Source of the DNA: Lodderomyces elongisporus
Lineage: Eukaryota; Ascomycota; Pichiomycetes; Serinales; Debaryomycetaceae
Length of the DNA stretch: 64,000 nucleotides
Direction of reading: 5' to 3'
NCBI RefSeq assembly: GCF_030384665.1
Contig: NC_083677.1
Coordinates: forward strand, 372,001 to 436,000
How positions within the stretch are numbered: the stretch's first letter is position 1; each line of letters starts with the position of its first letter. The position numbers were made by a program, and so were the translations under genes. Shown here piece after piece: positions 9,087-20,978 of the stretch. Under the pieces are notes generated by a model. That model searched no databases and was not told the DNA's origin. It worked only from the letters and a program-made list of their open reading frames with translations.

Positions 9087-9953
9087 TCAGGCTCTCCTAT
9101 ATTTCGGCCGTAATTCTTCATACGCCATTCTTAATTGAACGAACCCCAAATGAATTTTCCCAACAAAATGGTCTGCAAGCCTTCGATCGTTATCCAATCT
9201 AGATAGATATGCTCCACACCCATCACAAACCTGTAATTTCTGCTGCGAAGTCTGGCCAACATTATCAATGATATTTCTTGCTCGTTTACTTGCCTCATCT
9301 CTTTCCTGGCATTTGGCATCTAGCTTTATAGATAGGTCGATGATCTTCAACGTTTGATCATTGTGTCCAAGATCTTTAACTAGCCTACTAGCATCGGCAA
9401 TTTCGCTCCCAGAAACAGCCTTATCACCACCATTCTCACCATTTTCTTCACCCTTGTTACTGTCGTCCTCATTTTCGGCATTTTCCATGTACTTCCCTCG
9501 CGTGCTGAGTTTGATCAAATAGTTCAATTCCTGAATCATAAGCCCAATCTCAGCATCCAAATTATCCAAGTCCGCAGTAACTTTCGAAATTTTCTCTCTT
9601 TCCTCGGGAGTATGCTCCAATCTCTTTTGTGCCACTGAAATAGTTCGATCAAGGTCGCGGACATATGATTGGAGTACTTGGTAATATTCGTGTTCAATCT
9701 CTGGATAAGTTCGTCCAAGCTTTTTGGTTTTGTATTCATATTCCAATTTATATTTCGGCATGTGTAGATTGGGACAAGGTCCAAGATCCGATTTAGTTCC
9801 AACAAAAAGATCATGTGGACAGGTACCTACAATAAATGCTTTGCAGACCTCTGGAGCAGTCATTCCCGGATCGCGAGAATGTCGAGCGTAGGACAGCAGC
9901 AGTCCTTGTCTACCCATGAGCTTCTCAATATGTCTTCTCTGCTCTTCTGCCAT
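9087..9953 (-). CDS. LUC7: U1 snRNP component Luc7
   Basis: A 288-residue Luc7 family protein (S. cerevisiae 261). The start is typical (E-x-x-R-x-x-I-E-K-L-M-G). A CCCH-type zinc finger is formed by C-K-A-F-I-V-G-T-C-P-H and later C-P-N-L-H. A coiled-coil middle follows, then a C2H2-type finger, C-D-G-C-G-A-Y-L with H-F-V-G-K-x-H-L-G near residues 243-270. Luc7 stabilises the U1 snRNA/5' splice site duplex and helps choose weak 5' splice sites. That is of note here because the same window has a spliced gene (SUB2) with an atypical 5' site. An acidic, Gly/Asn-rich insert lies around residues 155-180. Confidence 0.95.
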   Translation of the reverse strand: MAEEQRRHIEKLMGRQGLLLSYARHSRDPGMTAPEVCKAFIVGTCPHDLFVGTKSDLGPCPNLHMPKYKLEYEYKTKKLGRTYPEIEHEYYQVLQSYVRDLDRTISVAQKRLEHTPEEREKISKVTADLDNLDAEIGLMIQELNYLIKLSTRGKYMENAENEDDSNKGEENGENGGDKAVSGSEIADASRLVKDLGHNDQTLKIIDLSIKLDAKCQERDEASKRARNIIDNVGQTSQQKLQVCDGCGAYLSRLDNDRRLADHFVGKIHLGFVQLRMAYEELRPKYRRA

Positions 9954-10460
9954 GATGACAAAGTCTTGATGTATCTATATTCTGGTGGGTTATACTTGAG
10001 TATATACAGTTCTTGTAATATATATATATGAGAGTTTGTGCTCATGGGAGGAGAGTTTGGGCTTGTGATGCCTGAGTGTTTTGTGCGCGCAAGGAAGGAA
10101 AGATTCCAAAACTACCACTACGCACAAGTTCAGAACTAAAGTAAGTACAAATTTTTAAACACTCAATTTATGTATACACATTATGTTTATATAAACATAT
10201 ACAGATCCATGTTCGTTTCTTGTGGCTTTAATAGATACTGTTAGTTTTGATTCGAGACTTCATTTCTGGGTATTGTTACCAAAAAAAAAAAAAAACTCGT
10301 CAAAGGACTACCCCATTCACTCACAAACCTCAATGTATTTTAAAACTCTACTGTTTGCAATATAAACTTCTAAATACATTCTTCAATATAATTTTTACTA
10401 GATTAATCTTATAACCGCACCATCAAAACAAAACAGAAGAACTCTCCCCCCCCCCCACAA
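9954..10460. other. intergenic region, LUC7 promoter and STE24 3' flank
   Basis: No gene seen. It has a TA microsatellite around 10018-10028, an A13 run near 10282 and an 11-base C run at 10446-10456, just 4 bp beyond the STE24 stop. Confidence 0.6.
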
Positions 10461-11947
10461 CTAATCTTGTTTTTCAGACTTTTCTACATCTTCAGTCTGT
10501 TCCGAAACATTCTTCTTCACAATCTTTTCTTTGGAGATGTATCCCAAAGCACTCAATCTCTCTGGCAAAATTGGGTGCGAGTAATGGAACGAGGAGTATA
10601 ACCAATCAGCGTTCATACCAGACAAGTTCTCATTTGACAATTTAATCAATGATCTACTCAATTCTTCAGAGTACCCACAGTCTTGTGCGTACTTGTCAGC
10701 ATCGTATTCGTGTTTTCTTGAAAGCAAATTTTGTGCAAATGCCAAAATGCACTCCAATGGTTGCAATATATCACCAAACAACATAAAACTAATCAATATA
10801 GGTTGTTCTTTGTAGAAGCCAAAGGAGTTGTATAATGACTTGTTACGCACAAAAGCTCCAAAAAGACTAAAGATTATAAAGAAATGGATCTGTTGCATTG
10901 CAATCATCTTGGGGATGTGGTTCAATTTCCAGTGTCCAATCTCATGAGCCAAGACGGCAACTGTCTCCTCGGTGCTGTTGTGTTCAATCAAAGTGTCAAA
11001 TAAAACAATCTGCTTACTCCATGGCAAACCGGTGAAATAAGCATTTGAATGCGATGAACGTTTGGAACCGTCAACAACTAATAACTTCTTTAATGGGAAC
11101 TTTTGGGACTTGGCCAAATTCTCAATAGCGGTCTTTAACTCTCCATCTTCCAATGGTGTAAATTTGTTGAAAAGTGGCATTATCAAAGTGGGAACAATCG
11201 TCATGGCAATCAACATAATAACCAAAAAGAAACCCATCAAGTAGAAAATGAACGAGTCACCAAAGTATTCAATAATCTTTAAAAAACCTGCAATAACCGG
11301 GGACCCAAGCACGATGGAAAGCGCAATTCCTTTTAACTTGTCAGTAATCCAAATATTCAAGGTCTGCTTATTAAATCCGTATTTCTCCTCCAACACGAAA
11401 TGACTATAATAGCTCAAGGGTAATTCGAAAATAGTGGACATGATTTGCGTAGTAAAGACAAAAATAATGGACTGTGTGATAACGCCACCCATGAATTTGG
11501 GCAACAAGAATGCGGCAGATTGCATAAGACCACCACTCCAGTTCCATATCTTGGGCAACAAGTCGTATTTGAAGACGGCTATATTTTGTAAGAGACCAAC
11601 AGTTGATGCAAAGATGGAGAACTTGGCTTTAGAACGAGAGTATTTCTGCGACTTGTCAAACGTAGTCTGGTCAACTTCAGCCTTTATAGAGGCTGGAGGC
11701 GATTTGTTTTTGAGGACTTGGTACTGTCTGTATTGCAAATAGCTCTCAAACACATATTGACCCACGGTGAATCCAACAATAATTGCCTTCCAATTAATAT
11801 TTGGATTGTCCAAAAAAGACAACGACTAGGGAAAGCAAAGTTAGTAATCGATTCATTGATTTCGGTCAATTCTTCAAGGAAAAGAAAGGAAATGAAAAGA
11901 AGAAAAATAGGCATTATATGTATACATACATCAATGACAAACTTCAT
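10461..11947 (-). CDS. STE24: CAAX prenyl protease 1 (two exons)
   Basis: A multi-pass zinc metalloprotease of the ER and inner nuclear membrane that cleaves prenylated a-factor-type precursors. Exon 2 (10461-11825) has no ATG: an in-frame TAG stands two codons before it. Exon 1 is 18 nt (11930-11947), coding M-K-F-V-I-D. It is followed by a perfect GTATGT donor, a TACTAAC branch site and a CCTAG acceptor, with a 104-nt intron at 11826-11929. The join keeps frame and gives 460 residues (S. cerevisiae 453). The product then matches the family from the N-terminus (L-D-N-P-N-I-N-W-K-A-I-I, then S-Y-L-x-Y-R-Q-Y-Q). The catalytic H-E-I-G-H is at about residues 300-304, and the E-Y-D-A-D third ligand is downstream. 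Confidence 0.95.
11826..11929 (-). other. STE24 intron, 104 nt
   Basis: A canonical spliceosomal intron with GTATGT, TACTAAC and TAG in the sense direction. The branch site lies about 15 nt before the acceptor. Confidence 0.93.
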
Positions 11948-12426
11948 TGTTGATACGTATATGTGTAGGAAAAAGAGTTCACATAGTTGGTGTGATTTAT
12001 TCGAAAGACAAATTGGTGCGACCTCACACTGCGTGGTAGCAAATTTTGGGTTCATGAATTTCCCATCTCGCGTGCCCATTAACTATCGCCTTCCATACTA
12101 ACCTTACCCACGACTATCTCAACGACTTGTCTCCCTCACTTCAAGCCCCCCAGAAATAAAAATAAAAATAAAAAATTAACAAATAAAAAATAAAAAATAA
12201 AAAATAAAACAAATTTTGGCAACAAAACCTGCTCCACAATCCACAGGTTCCTACCGTAATACTTTTAAAACATCCAAATTCATTAAAGAGCAACTTACTC
12301 ACCAAAGATTGGAAAAAGCCAATTATTTTTTTTTTGAATACTTTTTTTTTTAGAGCTACTAAAAGTCTATACTTGAATATATTTAAATGTATATATATAT
12401 TACTCTTTCATTCACATGTGATGCAT
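11948..12426. other. intergenic region, STE24 promoter and ATP2 3' flank
   Basis: No gene seen. It contains an A4-6T microsatellite at about 12153-12210. Confidence 0.6.
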
Positions 12427-14647
<2,221 letters not shown>

Positions 14648-15396
14648 CGTTGCGGTAACTTTGGTCAATTATTTCAAAGAGAAGTTAATGCTGTTGAAAT
14701 CTTGATGAGGAAAGAAGGAGAGTGGGAAGAAGAAAGTAAGAGTTGATTTGGTAGTAAGAGTTTTTTTCACCCAACGAGTTCTCTCACTCTCTCTCTCTTT
14801 TTCTCGCTCACTAACATACCTACGTGCAAACACACCTACATACATACATACATACAAAATACTCACTTATTTTTTTACTGTTTATTTGTGCGTGTCTCCA
14901 ATATGAGGTATATTACATAATACATTACATAATATACCTCAGTACAAATGTTAATTTTATTGGCCTGTGGGTTAGGATGGTAGTGTGCATGTGCACAGAA
15001 AAAAGGTTGATGAATGAGAATTCTTGCTATGACAGCCAATCATTTGTGCAAGATCCTGTTGCAATTGCGCACTGTGGAATCTCCGAGAATTTCCATAAAG
15101 TATCCCATTCTCTACTACAAACTAAAGCAATGCTACCAATTGGTCTAAGGAACATTTGAGTCCCACACTTCCACACCCCATACTCAAACCAACCGATACA
15201 GGTGAGTACAATAAGTTGTTTTTGCATCCAACATCAATCTGTTAATCAAACGTGATGCTTTTACTATTAAAAAATTGATAAAAAATGGAAAAAGAAAAAG
15301 AAAAAGAAAAAGAAAAAACGTAATATTTGTGACTTAATTGAAAAAAAAAAGACATTTCTAAACTCATTAAATTCGTATACTATTATATCCAACTAC
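14648..15396. promoter_or_regulatory. ATP2 promoter region with CCAAT boxes; JHD2-like 3' flank
   Basis: Intergenic, 749 bp. It has CT-rich stretches at 14780-14806, a TACA microsatellite near 14838, a CCAATCA at 15036-15042, a CCAATTGG near 15135, and a GAAAAA microsatellite near 15290-15316. HAP-complex CCAAT boxes are expected for a respiratory gene. Confidence 0.5.
15036..15042. promoter_or_regulatory. CCAATCA box (HAP complex) upstream of ATP2
   Basis: CCAATCA is the core bound by Hap2/3/5 in yeasts. It lies about 390 bp upstream of the ATP2 start; respiratory genes are standard targets. Function is inferred. Confidence 0.45.
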
Positions 15397-17922
15397 TTAT
15401 TTTTCCAAAGACATGATTTTCAATTCAGCTTTAGTCAATAATTCTCTCATTTGCTCCGGCTGATTTTGATAAATCACAATGGAAGATTTCGGAATCGTTT
15501 TCCTCTTTGTAATGCATTCAAGACAAATCTTTCTAGAATCATTATCAAATGTGCGCTCATTCATCTTGCGCATACCAAACTTCTTTGCCCTTGCCTTTGC
15601 TTTTGCCTTTGCCCTTTTCAACTTGTTTTTGCTAAAATTGGCAGCGTGATCCTTTCTTTTCTGAAATTGTTGCTCTTCAATAGTTTGCAATCTGCTCGAT
15701 TTTCGTCGTTTTGGTGCAGAGTCTTGCAGATCCAGTTGCCCTTTACCGTCATTCTCAGGCTCTTGCAGTCCTTTTCTTTTGGCGCGTTGGATAAGTTCAT
15801 CGTATTCATCCATAACACATTTTGGCGTCGAGACAGAATAGTGTGATAACTCTTCCGAAGAGTTGGAGTTTGCAACAACTTTAGCTGCATCTTTGTTTCG
15901 AGACATGATATTTTCTTCCTGTGGAGAAGCATGTGGAGTGGGTAATTGGAAAGTGGAGTTAAGATTGGTATTGGTATTGGAATTGGTATTGGTATTGGTA
16001 TTAAAATAAAGCTTCGCCTTTAATTCGTCTTTTTCCTCTCCATCACATTCATCTTTGTTTTCCATCTCTTCTTCTTCGCCAAGGATACAGTATTGGAACC
16101 CTAGATGTGTCTTGCACCCAAAACACAAATCCTCCTCCTCATCTGAATAATCCATAATTTTCCCACTTTGCTCCAGCTCAAACTCTCGAGCCCTATAAAC
16201 CTTTGGTCTGTATTGTATATTCAAATTGAACTTGTGTATCTGCTTCAACAACTCATCTTGTTTGTTTAAAAAATTGGCAAATATTTTTGTGCTTCGCTTG
16301 ATCATATCTAAACTGTGATTCGCACCATCGTTAAAAATCTTGTTTTCTTCATTGACAAATTGCTTTATTATATTCTCAACCAACTCGTAAAAGTTAAACA
16401 CATTCTCTTTACCAATAGGTTTATAATTTGTAATAGACTGCTCTCCAAACTCAAGCCACTCGTCCATTGCAAAATTAACTGCCTCATTGAAGTTAAAGCC
16501 ACAATTGAAACCAGCATGGTACACTTTGGGGTAAGTTATAACAAACTCATTGGGATTCTGGTCGGCATAAACACAAGGAATGCCATTTTCAACCAACTTC
16601 ATTGGGTTCATTAATGTAGTCAACTGGTGTAAAAGATCGGGTTGTTTTTGGAACAAATCAGGTGCAGAATCTCTCATTAATGTTTCAAATTGCGTTGAAT
16701 GTGACGAAGGAATTCCATACCACTTCTTTACAGCACCGAAATGACAATAATTTGCCGATAATGTATAATGGTCCTCAACGTGCCAACAAAATGTTGATAA
16801 TAACGAACCAATGTATATCCATGGTACTGTCATACCAGAGATTGATGTATTGATGTAGTTTAGTAGTGATCCTTTAGCAAAAGGTAACTTGGTCAAATTG
16901 TATGGATGATTGATGTAAAAATGATTCTTGGGGTCCAGCAAATCTAGACCTGGTGTAGTTTTCATTGGAAATCCACTAATTTCGCCTGGCTTCAAGTTAT
17001 GTATATCAGCACCATATTTCACTTCCAAATCGCTTTTTTCAATATCTACAAAGGACCAAAACTTGTTTTCAATTTCATCAACGCTCATGGGCAAACCGTT
17101 ATTGTAATCCTCAAAAAAGGATTTATCAAACTCTTTACAAAGGCGATAAAACTCGGGAATACTATACTTGATCTCGGGGTCTTCTTCGAATCCATATTCG
17201 CCAGTTCCTATTAAACATTTATCGCAATACCAGTTCGTGGCAGGGACTTGAGTTAGTGGCGGATTCAAACATGCCATATGAAATGCGCCATCACAGTGAT
17301 CGCAAAGTAATGTTTCCTCGGGATTATCGTTATCGCCACAAATCAAACAATAGTCAGAGTCTTGTTCGTCATTTTCAATTTCTATTTCTGAATCACTTTC
17401 TGGTAATTCAACATCTTTATTGCAGTTCAAGTAATTTGCATAATTCTTGATTGTAGCATTATATTCCAACTCTATAGCTTTAGACTTTAGGTCAATACCA
17501 AAATGTGTATTAACTTCTTGCCAGCGCGGCTTGGTCATTTCTTGAAATCCGCCCATTTTTTCAACCAAAGCATAAAGATCATAATAGTATACCGTGTGGC
17601 CGTCAACCTTAAAAAATAATTTTAAAAGACGTTTCCTTCTCATATTGAGAAACCTATTGATGTTCTCTTTAAAGAATTTTCTTGATCTCGTGGTGATTCC
17701 TAAATCACTTATTACTTGTTGCCTAACATGGAACTTGAAATGAGGCGAGATTTGGAAACTTGGTTTCCAACTTTCAGGTGGGACAACTTTAACAAGTCCA
17801 TATTTTCGGCCAAGCTCCAACGCAGCGGGGCTAGATAAGTACCCAATGGGATCCATAAACTCTGCATCGGTGGGTCGTAAAACGGGACATGGAGTCAACA
17901 CGTTCTTATCAAATTTCGACAT
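15397..17922 (-). CDS. JHD2: KDM5-type histone H3K4 demethylase (JmjN-ARID-PHD-JmjC)
   Basis: An 841-residue protein. JmjN is at residues ~11-50 (P-V-L-R-P-T-D-A-E-F-x-D-P). An ARID/BRIGHT-like helical region is at ~85-165 (Y-D-L-Y-A-L-V-E-K-M-G-G-F, then W-Q-E-V). The PHD finger is at 191-237 (C-L-I-C-G, C-D-H-C, H-M-A-C, W-Y-C-D-K-C). JmjC is at ~350-485 with iron ligands H381-x-E383 and H469. After JmjC there are cysteines (C-F-G-C, Y-C, then I-C-L-E-C at the far C-terminus) that may be a C5HC2-like finger interrupted by a long Asn/Thr- and Lys/Arg-rich insert. The order is that of KDM5/JARID1. All catalytic ligands are present, so it should be active in removing H3K4 methyl groups. Ecm5 is the other fungal relative, but its catalytic residues are degenerate. 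Confidence 0.88.
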   Translation of the reverse strand: MSKFDKNVLTPCPVLRPTDAEFMDPIGYLSSPAALELGRKYGLVKVVPPESWKPSFQISPHFKFHVRQQVISDLGITTRSRKFFKENINRFLNMRRKRLLKLFFKVDGHTVYYYDLYALVEKMGGFQEMTKPRWQEVNTHFGIDLKSKAIELEYNATIKNYANYLNCNKDVELPESDSEIEIENDEQDSDYCLICGDNDNPEETLLCDHCDGAFHMACLNPPLTQVPATNWYCDKCLIGTGEYGFEEDPEIKYSIPEFYRLCKEFDKSFFEDYNNGLPMSVDEIENKFWSFVDIEKSDLEVKYGADIHNLKPGEISGFPMKTTPGLDLLDPKNHFYINHPYNLTKLPFAKGSLLNYINTSISGMTVPWIYIGSLLSTFCWHVEDHYTLSANYCHFGAVKKWYGIPSSHSTQFETLMRDSAPDLFQKQPDLLHQLTTLMNPMKLVENGIPCVYADQNPNEFVITYPKVYHAGFNCGFNFNEAVNFAMDEWLEFGEQSITNYKPIGKENVFNFYELVENIIKQFVNEENKIFNDGANHSLDMIKRSTKIFANFLNKQDELLKQIHKFNLNIQYRPKVYRAREFELEQSGKIMDYSDEEEDLCFGCKTHLGFQYCILGEEEEMENKDECDGEEKDELKAKLYFNTNTNTNSNTNTNLNSTFQLPTPHASPQEENIMSRNKDAAKVVANSNSSEELSHYSVSTPKCVMDEYDELIQRAKRKGLQEPENDGKGQLDLQDSAPKRRKSSRLQTIEEQQFQKRKDHAANFSKNKLKRAKAKAKARAKKFGMRKMNERTFDNDSRKICLECITKRKTIPKSSIVIYQNQPEQMRELLTKAELKIMSLEK

Positions 17923-18801
17923 CTTGCAGCAACAAATTTTGGGTAATTTTTGAAAAAATAAAATATACCAATATTCGGATCACGTACGAGCGTCTTTGAA
18001 TGTTTAGTATTTATTTGGAGGCAGGAAGTTCCTATCAAACAGAACTTCTAGCCAAAAATCAAAAAAAAAAAAAAAAAGAAAAGATCAAATCAAATCAAAA
18101 TCAAAATCAAAATCAAAGAAAAGTGAAAGATAATTGTTAAACCACTATTACTGCAAGTAACACATGTATTCATCCCACTTACTATTCGGGAACTGATTAT
18201 TTGCATTTTTTTTTTTTGCGTGTACCTAATGTTTTCCTCAAACCACTTTTCTACATAATTTTATTTTTTTGCCTCTCCTTCTTTTAATAAATGCAACGAA
18301 ATCTAAATAAGAAGTAACAAACAATGTTAAGCTTGAGATTGCTGTTTTAAGCACTATCAGTAGACAAAACAAATTTATATATAAAAAAAATAATTTCGAA
18401 AATTCCAAATTTTGTTTCAAATTTGCACCAAAATTTTACTTTAATTTTAATTCTACAAGAGAAAAAAAAAAACACTTATCCCAGCCAATCCAATAAGGTT
18501 GGCCAATTGTCTCTCTTTTATTTTCTTTATGGTTCTTGGATATTTTAATACTATCACTCTACACTTCTCTTCTTTGTTCTATCCTTCAGATTACAAAACA
18601 ATTGTCAACTGAGATATAGAGGGCAAAAAACAAAAAAAAAATTGAAAGAAAAATGAGAGAAAAGAAAGAAGGAACTCTATCATGGTCATATGATAAATTA
18701 CATGCGTAGATTTCCTTATCGAGTAATATACCGATACACCTTCATTGCACTTGCAGAAGATAGGTGAGAAAAACGACAAGCATTTGTAGGAAAGGGAAAG
18801 C

Positions 18802-18832
<31 letters not shown>

Positions 18833-19111
18833 GATCACTCGCTATCGCTTGCAGTTTTCGCGACATTTCTTTTGAACGAAGAAGCGTCAATGGAAAAGTA
18901 AATAGTCAAAAACAAAGAAATCCAAAAAAAACAAAAATTTATTATTAAAAAATCCCAAAACCTGAAGCTTCAAAAATATTACAGAGCACAAATCAAGATA
19001 ATGGATGATTTTTTTTTTCAGCCCCGCATAACCAGATTTTCGGCAATTGATTTATTCATTGTTTGAAAACAACAACAACAACAAAACCAACTCTACTCCT
19101 TGTCCAACACA
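17923..19111. promoter_or_regulatory. divergent promoter region of the demethylase and PRO3
   Basis: 1.19 kb with no supported gene. It contains A- and T-runs (18061-18078, 18210-18220, 18463-18472, 18802-18822) and a CAAAAT microsatellite near 18085-18115. The short frames here are products of these runs. A CAA-repeat leader (19069-19088) directly precedes PRO3. Confidence 0.55.
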
Positions 19112-19939
19112 ATGGCTTTAGAAGAATTCACACTTACAGTATTGGGTGCTGGTGTCATGGGCACTGCTGTGTCATCAGCAATCTTAAATTCGCTGGTGAA
19201 ACCATACCCTAAAAAAGTTATCTTATGTACGCCTCAACCTACAGATACGCTTAAGGAAACATTTGACAAATTTGACAATGTTGAATACTCTTTTACCGCT
19301 GAAGGAAACAAGAAGGCAGTTAAGGAGGCCGACATCATCTTATTGGCTGTAAAACCATTTATGTACCAACAAGTGTATGACGAAGTTAAAGATGCATTAA
19401 CCGGCGATCAGCTTTTGATTTCACTCCTCGCAGGGACTACTATCAATGAGTTATCTATATTTACCAAAAATGTTGCCAAAGTCATGACCAATACACCTGC
19501 TAGGTATGGTTGTGGAACTGCAGCCATTGCATTCTCACCAGACGTGTCCCAGGAACAACAGGAGCTTGTTAAGAAATTGATTGAACCTGTAGGATTGACT
19601 GTTTGCATCCCAGAGAAAAATATGGATATAGCCACATCACTTATTGGCTCGGGTCCAGCATTTTGTCTCTTGATGATGGAGTCTATGATTGATGGTGCAG
19701 TGAGAATGGGTATGCCCTATGACGTGGCAAGGGTCTCAGCGGCAAAAGTGATGGAAGGTACCGCCAAGATGCTTTTGGAAACTGGCGACCACCCAGCTGC
19801 ATTGAAGAGCAAAGTGTGTACACCAGGTGGTACCACCATCGGTGGTTTATTAAAGATGGAGGATGGTGCACTTAGAAGTACAATTGCGAGAGGTATTGAA
19901 GAGGCTGCCAACATATCAGCATCTTTTGCGAAAAAATAG
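19112..19939 (+). CDS. PRO3: pyrroline-5-carboxylate reductase
   Basis: A 275-residue enzyme (S. cerevisiae 286) for the last step of proline synthesis, reducing P5C with NAD(P)H in the cytosol. The N-terminal Rossmann motif is V-L-G-A-G-V-M-G-T-A (residues ~9-18). Further marks are D-I-I-L-L-A-V-K-P near residue 75, T-N-T-P (~130), G-S-G-P-A-F, and the family signature P-G-G-T-T-I-G-G-L near residue 235. The ATG at 19112 follows a CAA-rich leader. I found no Gcn4 site in its promoter. Confidence 0.96.
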   Translation: MALEEFTLTVLGAGVMGTAVSSAILNSLVKPYPKKVILCTPQPTDTLKETFDKFDNVEYSFTAEGNKKAVKEADIILLAVKPFMYQQVYDEVKDALTGDQLLISLLAGTTINELSIFTKNVAKVMTNTPARYGCGTAAIAFSPDVSQEQQELVKKLIEPVGLTVCIPEKNMDIATSLIGSGPAFCLLMMESMIDGAVRMGMPYDVARVSAAKVMEGTAKMLLETGDHPAALKSKVCTPGGTTIGGLLKMEDGALRSTIARGIEEAANISASFAKK

Positions 19940-20162
19940 AGATTATAGAAGAAAAAAAGGAGTCAGCTTTAACATTTTGACTTTAAATCCAAAGAACATT
20001 GTTATCGTTTCTCTATTTTACTTGCTTTTTCCTCTTGTCTTCTTCATTGATTTTATTTTCTTTTCTTTTTTTTGTTTGTTTTTTTTGTTTTTTTTTTTTT
20101 TCAATTTATCATTCTTTCTCGAATTCATTTCAAGTGTCTATAATCAATCCTATATACAAGTA

Positions 20163-20564
20163 TTAGATGTCTTTGCCTTGAAACATGTAAGCTCCAGTGA
20201 GTGTGGCCATCTCCTCTTTTGTTATTCCCGTCTTGTTATCGTCCAAGTACTTCTTCAATTTCGTTCCATGAGCAATAATGTCCTTATCGGTGAGAATCTT
20301 CATCATTTGGGTCATTGAAGGTTTGCCATTGGCCAACAAACCTTTCTTATCAAGCAACTCCTTAAACTCCAATGTCAACTGTTTCAATTCAGGATGTTCA
20401 CTAATCACTTTTTGTACTTTGAGTATCGCCTGTGCTTGCTCTTCTTGAGATGGTGATTTACCAAAAAACTGCACACGAGGAGTATTTGATAAACACCTAG
20501 AGCTTCTGATGGGTGAAGAAAGTCTAAAGTTTGGTTTTATTCTAGGCGTGGCAAATCTGAACAT
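20163..20564 (-). CDS. small mitochondrial protein of unknown function, 133 aa
   Basis: The first ~35 residues are basic and Ser/Arg-rich without acidic residues (M-F-R-F-A-T-P-R-I-K-P, then S-P-I-R-S-S-R-C-L), a strong matrix-targeting presequence. The body is helical: V-I-S-E-H-P-E-L-K-Q-L, L-D-K-K-G-L, then P-S-M-T-Q-M-M-K-I-L and G-I-T-K-E-E-M-A-T-L-T-G. It looks like a conserved fungal mitochondrial family, but I cannot name it. It is convergent with PRO3 and divergent from SUB2, whose start is 414 bp away. Confidence 0.75.
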   Translation of the reverse strand: MFRFATPRIKPNFRLSSPIRSSRCLSNTPRVQFFGKSPSQEEQAQAILKVQKVISEHPELKQLTLEFKELLDKKGLLANGKPSMTQMMKILTDKDIIAHGTKLKKYLDDNKTGITKEEMATLTGAYMFQGKDI

Positions 20565-20978
20565 GTTGGGTATTGCAAGTATAGTGTTTATGTAGAGCTC
20601 ACTTGACTTAAAGCTACTTCTTATTATGAAAATGTATGTAACACAAGTGCTTGGTGCATTTGCCAGTGATCTAGTGTTCTACATATAAATCTACTATATA
20701 TATATTAAATAGGAAATTGTACACTCCGGTACACGACCTGGAGAAATTTCAGTTCTCGCGAAGGTCGAAGGAAAAAATGAAAAATTGAAAATTGACAACA
20801 AGCAACGTATACAAATATAAGGATATACATATAAACATATATATATATATGTATATATATAAATTTATAAAATTATAAATTCATAAATTCAAATACACAC
20901 AAATACACACGCATCCAGTCACATTCACACACACACACATTTTCTACCGACTTACCCACCAATAATCAATCTCAAATA
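20565..20978. promoter_or_regulatory. divergent promoter of the mitochondrial gene and SUB2
   Basis: Intergenic, 414 bp. A TA-rich stretch with TATATATATATATG lies near 20835-20860 and CA-rich repeats near 20890-20940 precede the SUB2 start. Confidence 0.5.

Noticed and set aside
18591..18890. 99-codon hydrophobic frame between the demethylase and PRO3
   Set aside because: It is created by a long A-run (poly-Phe on the minus strand) in a promoter region.
19863..20318. Frame overlapping the PRO3 3' end
   Set aside because: Out of frame with PRO3, driven by a T-run, and antisense to the small mitochondrial gene.
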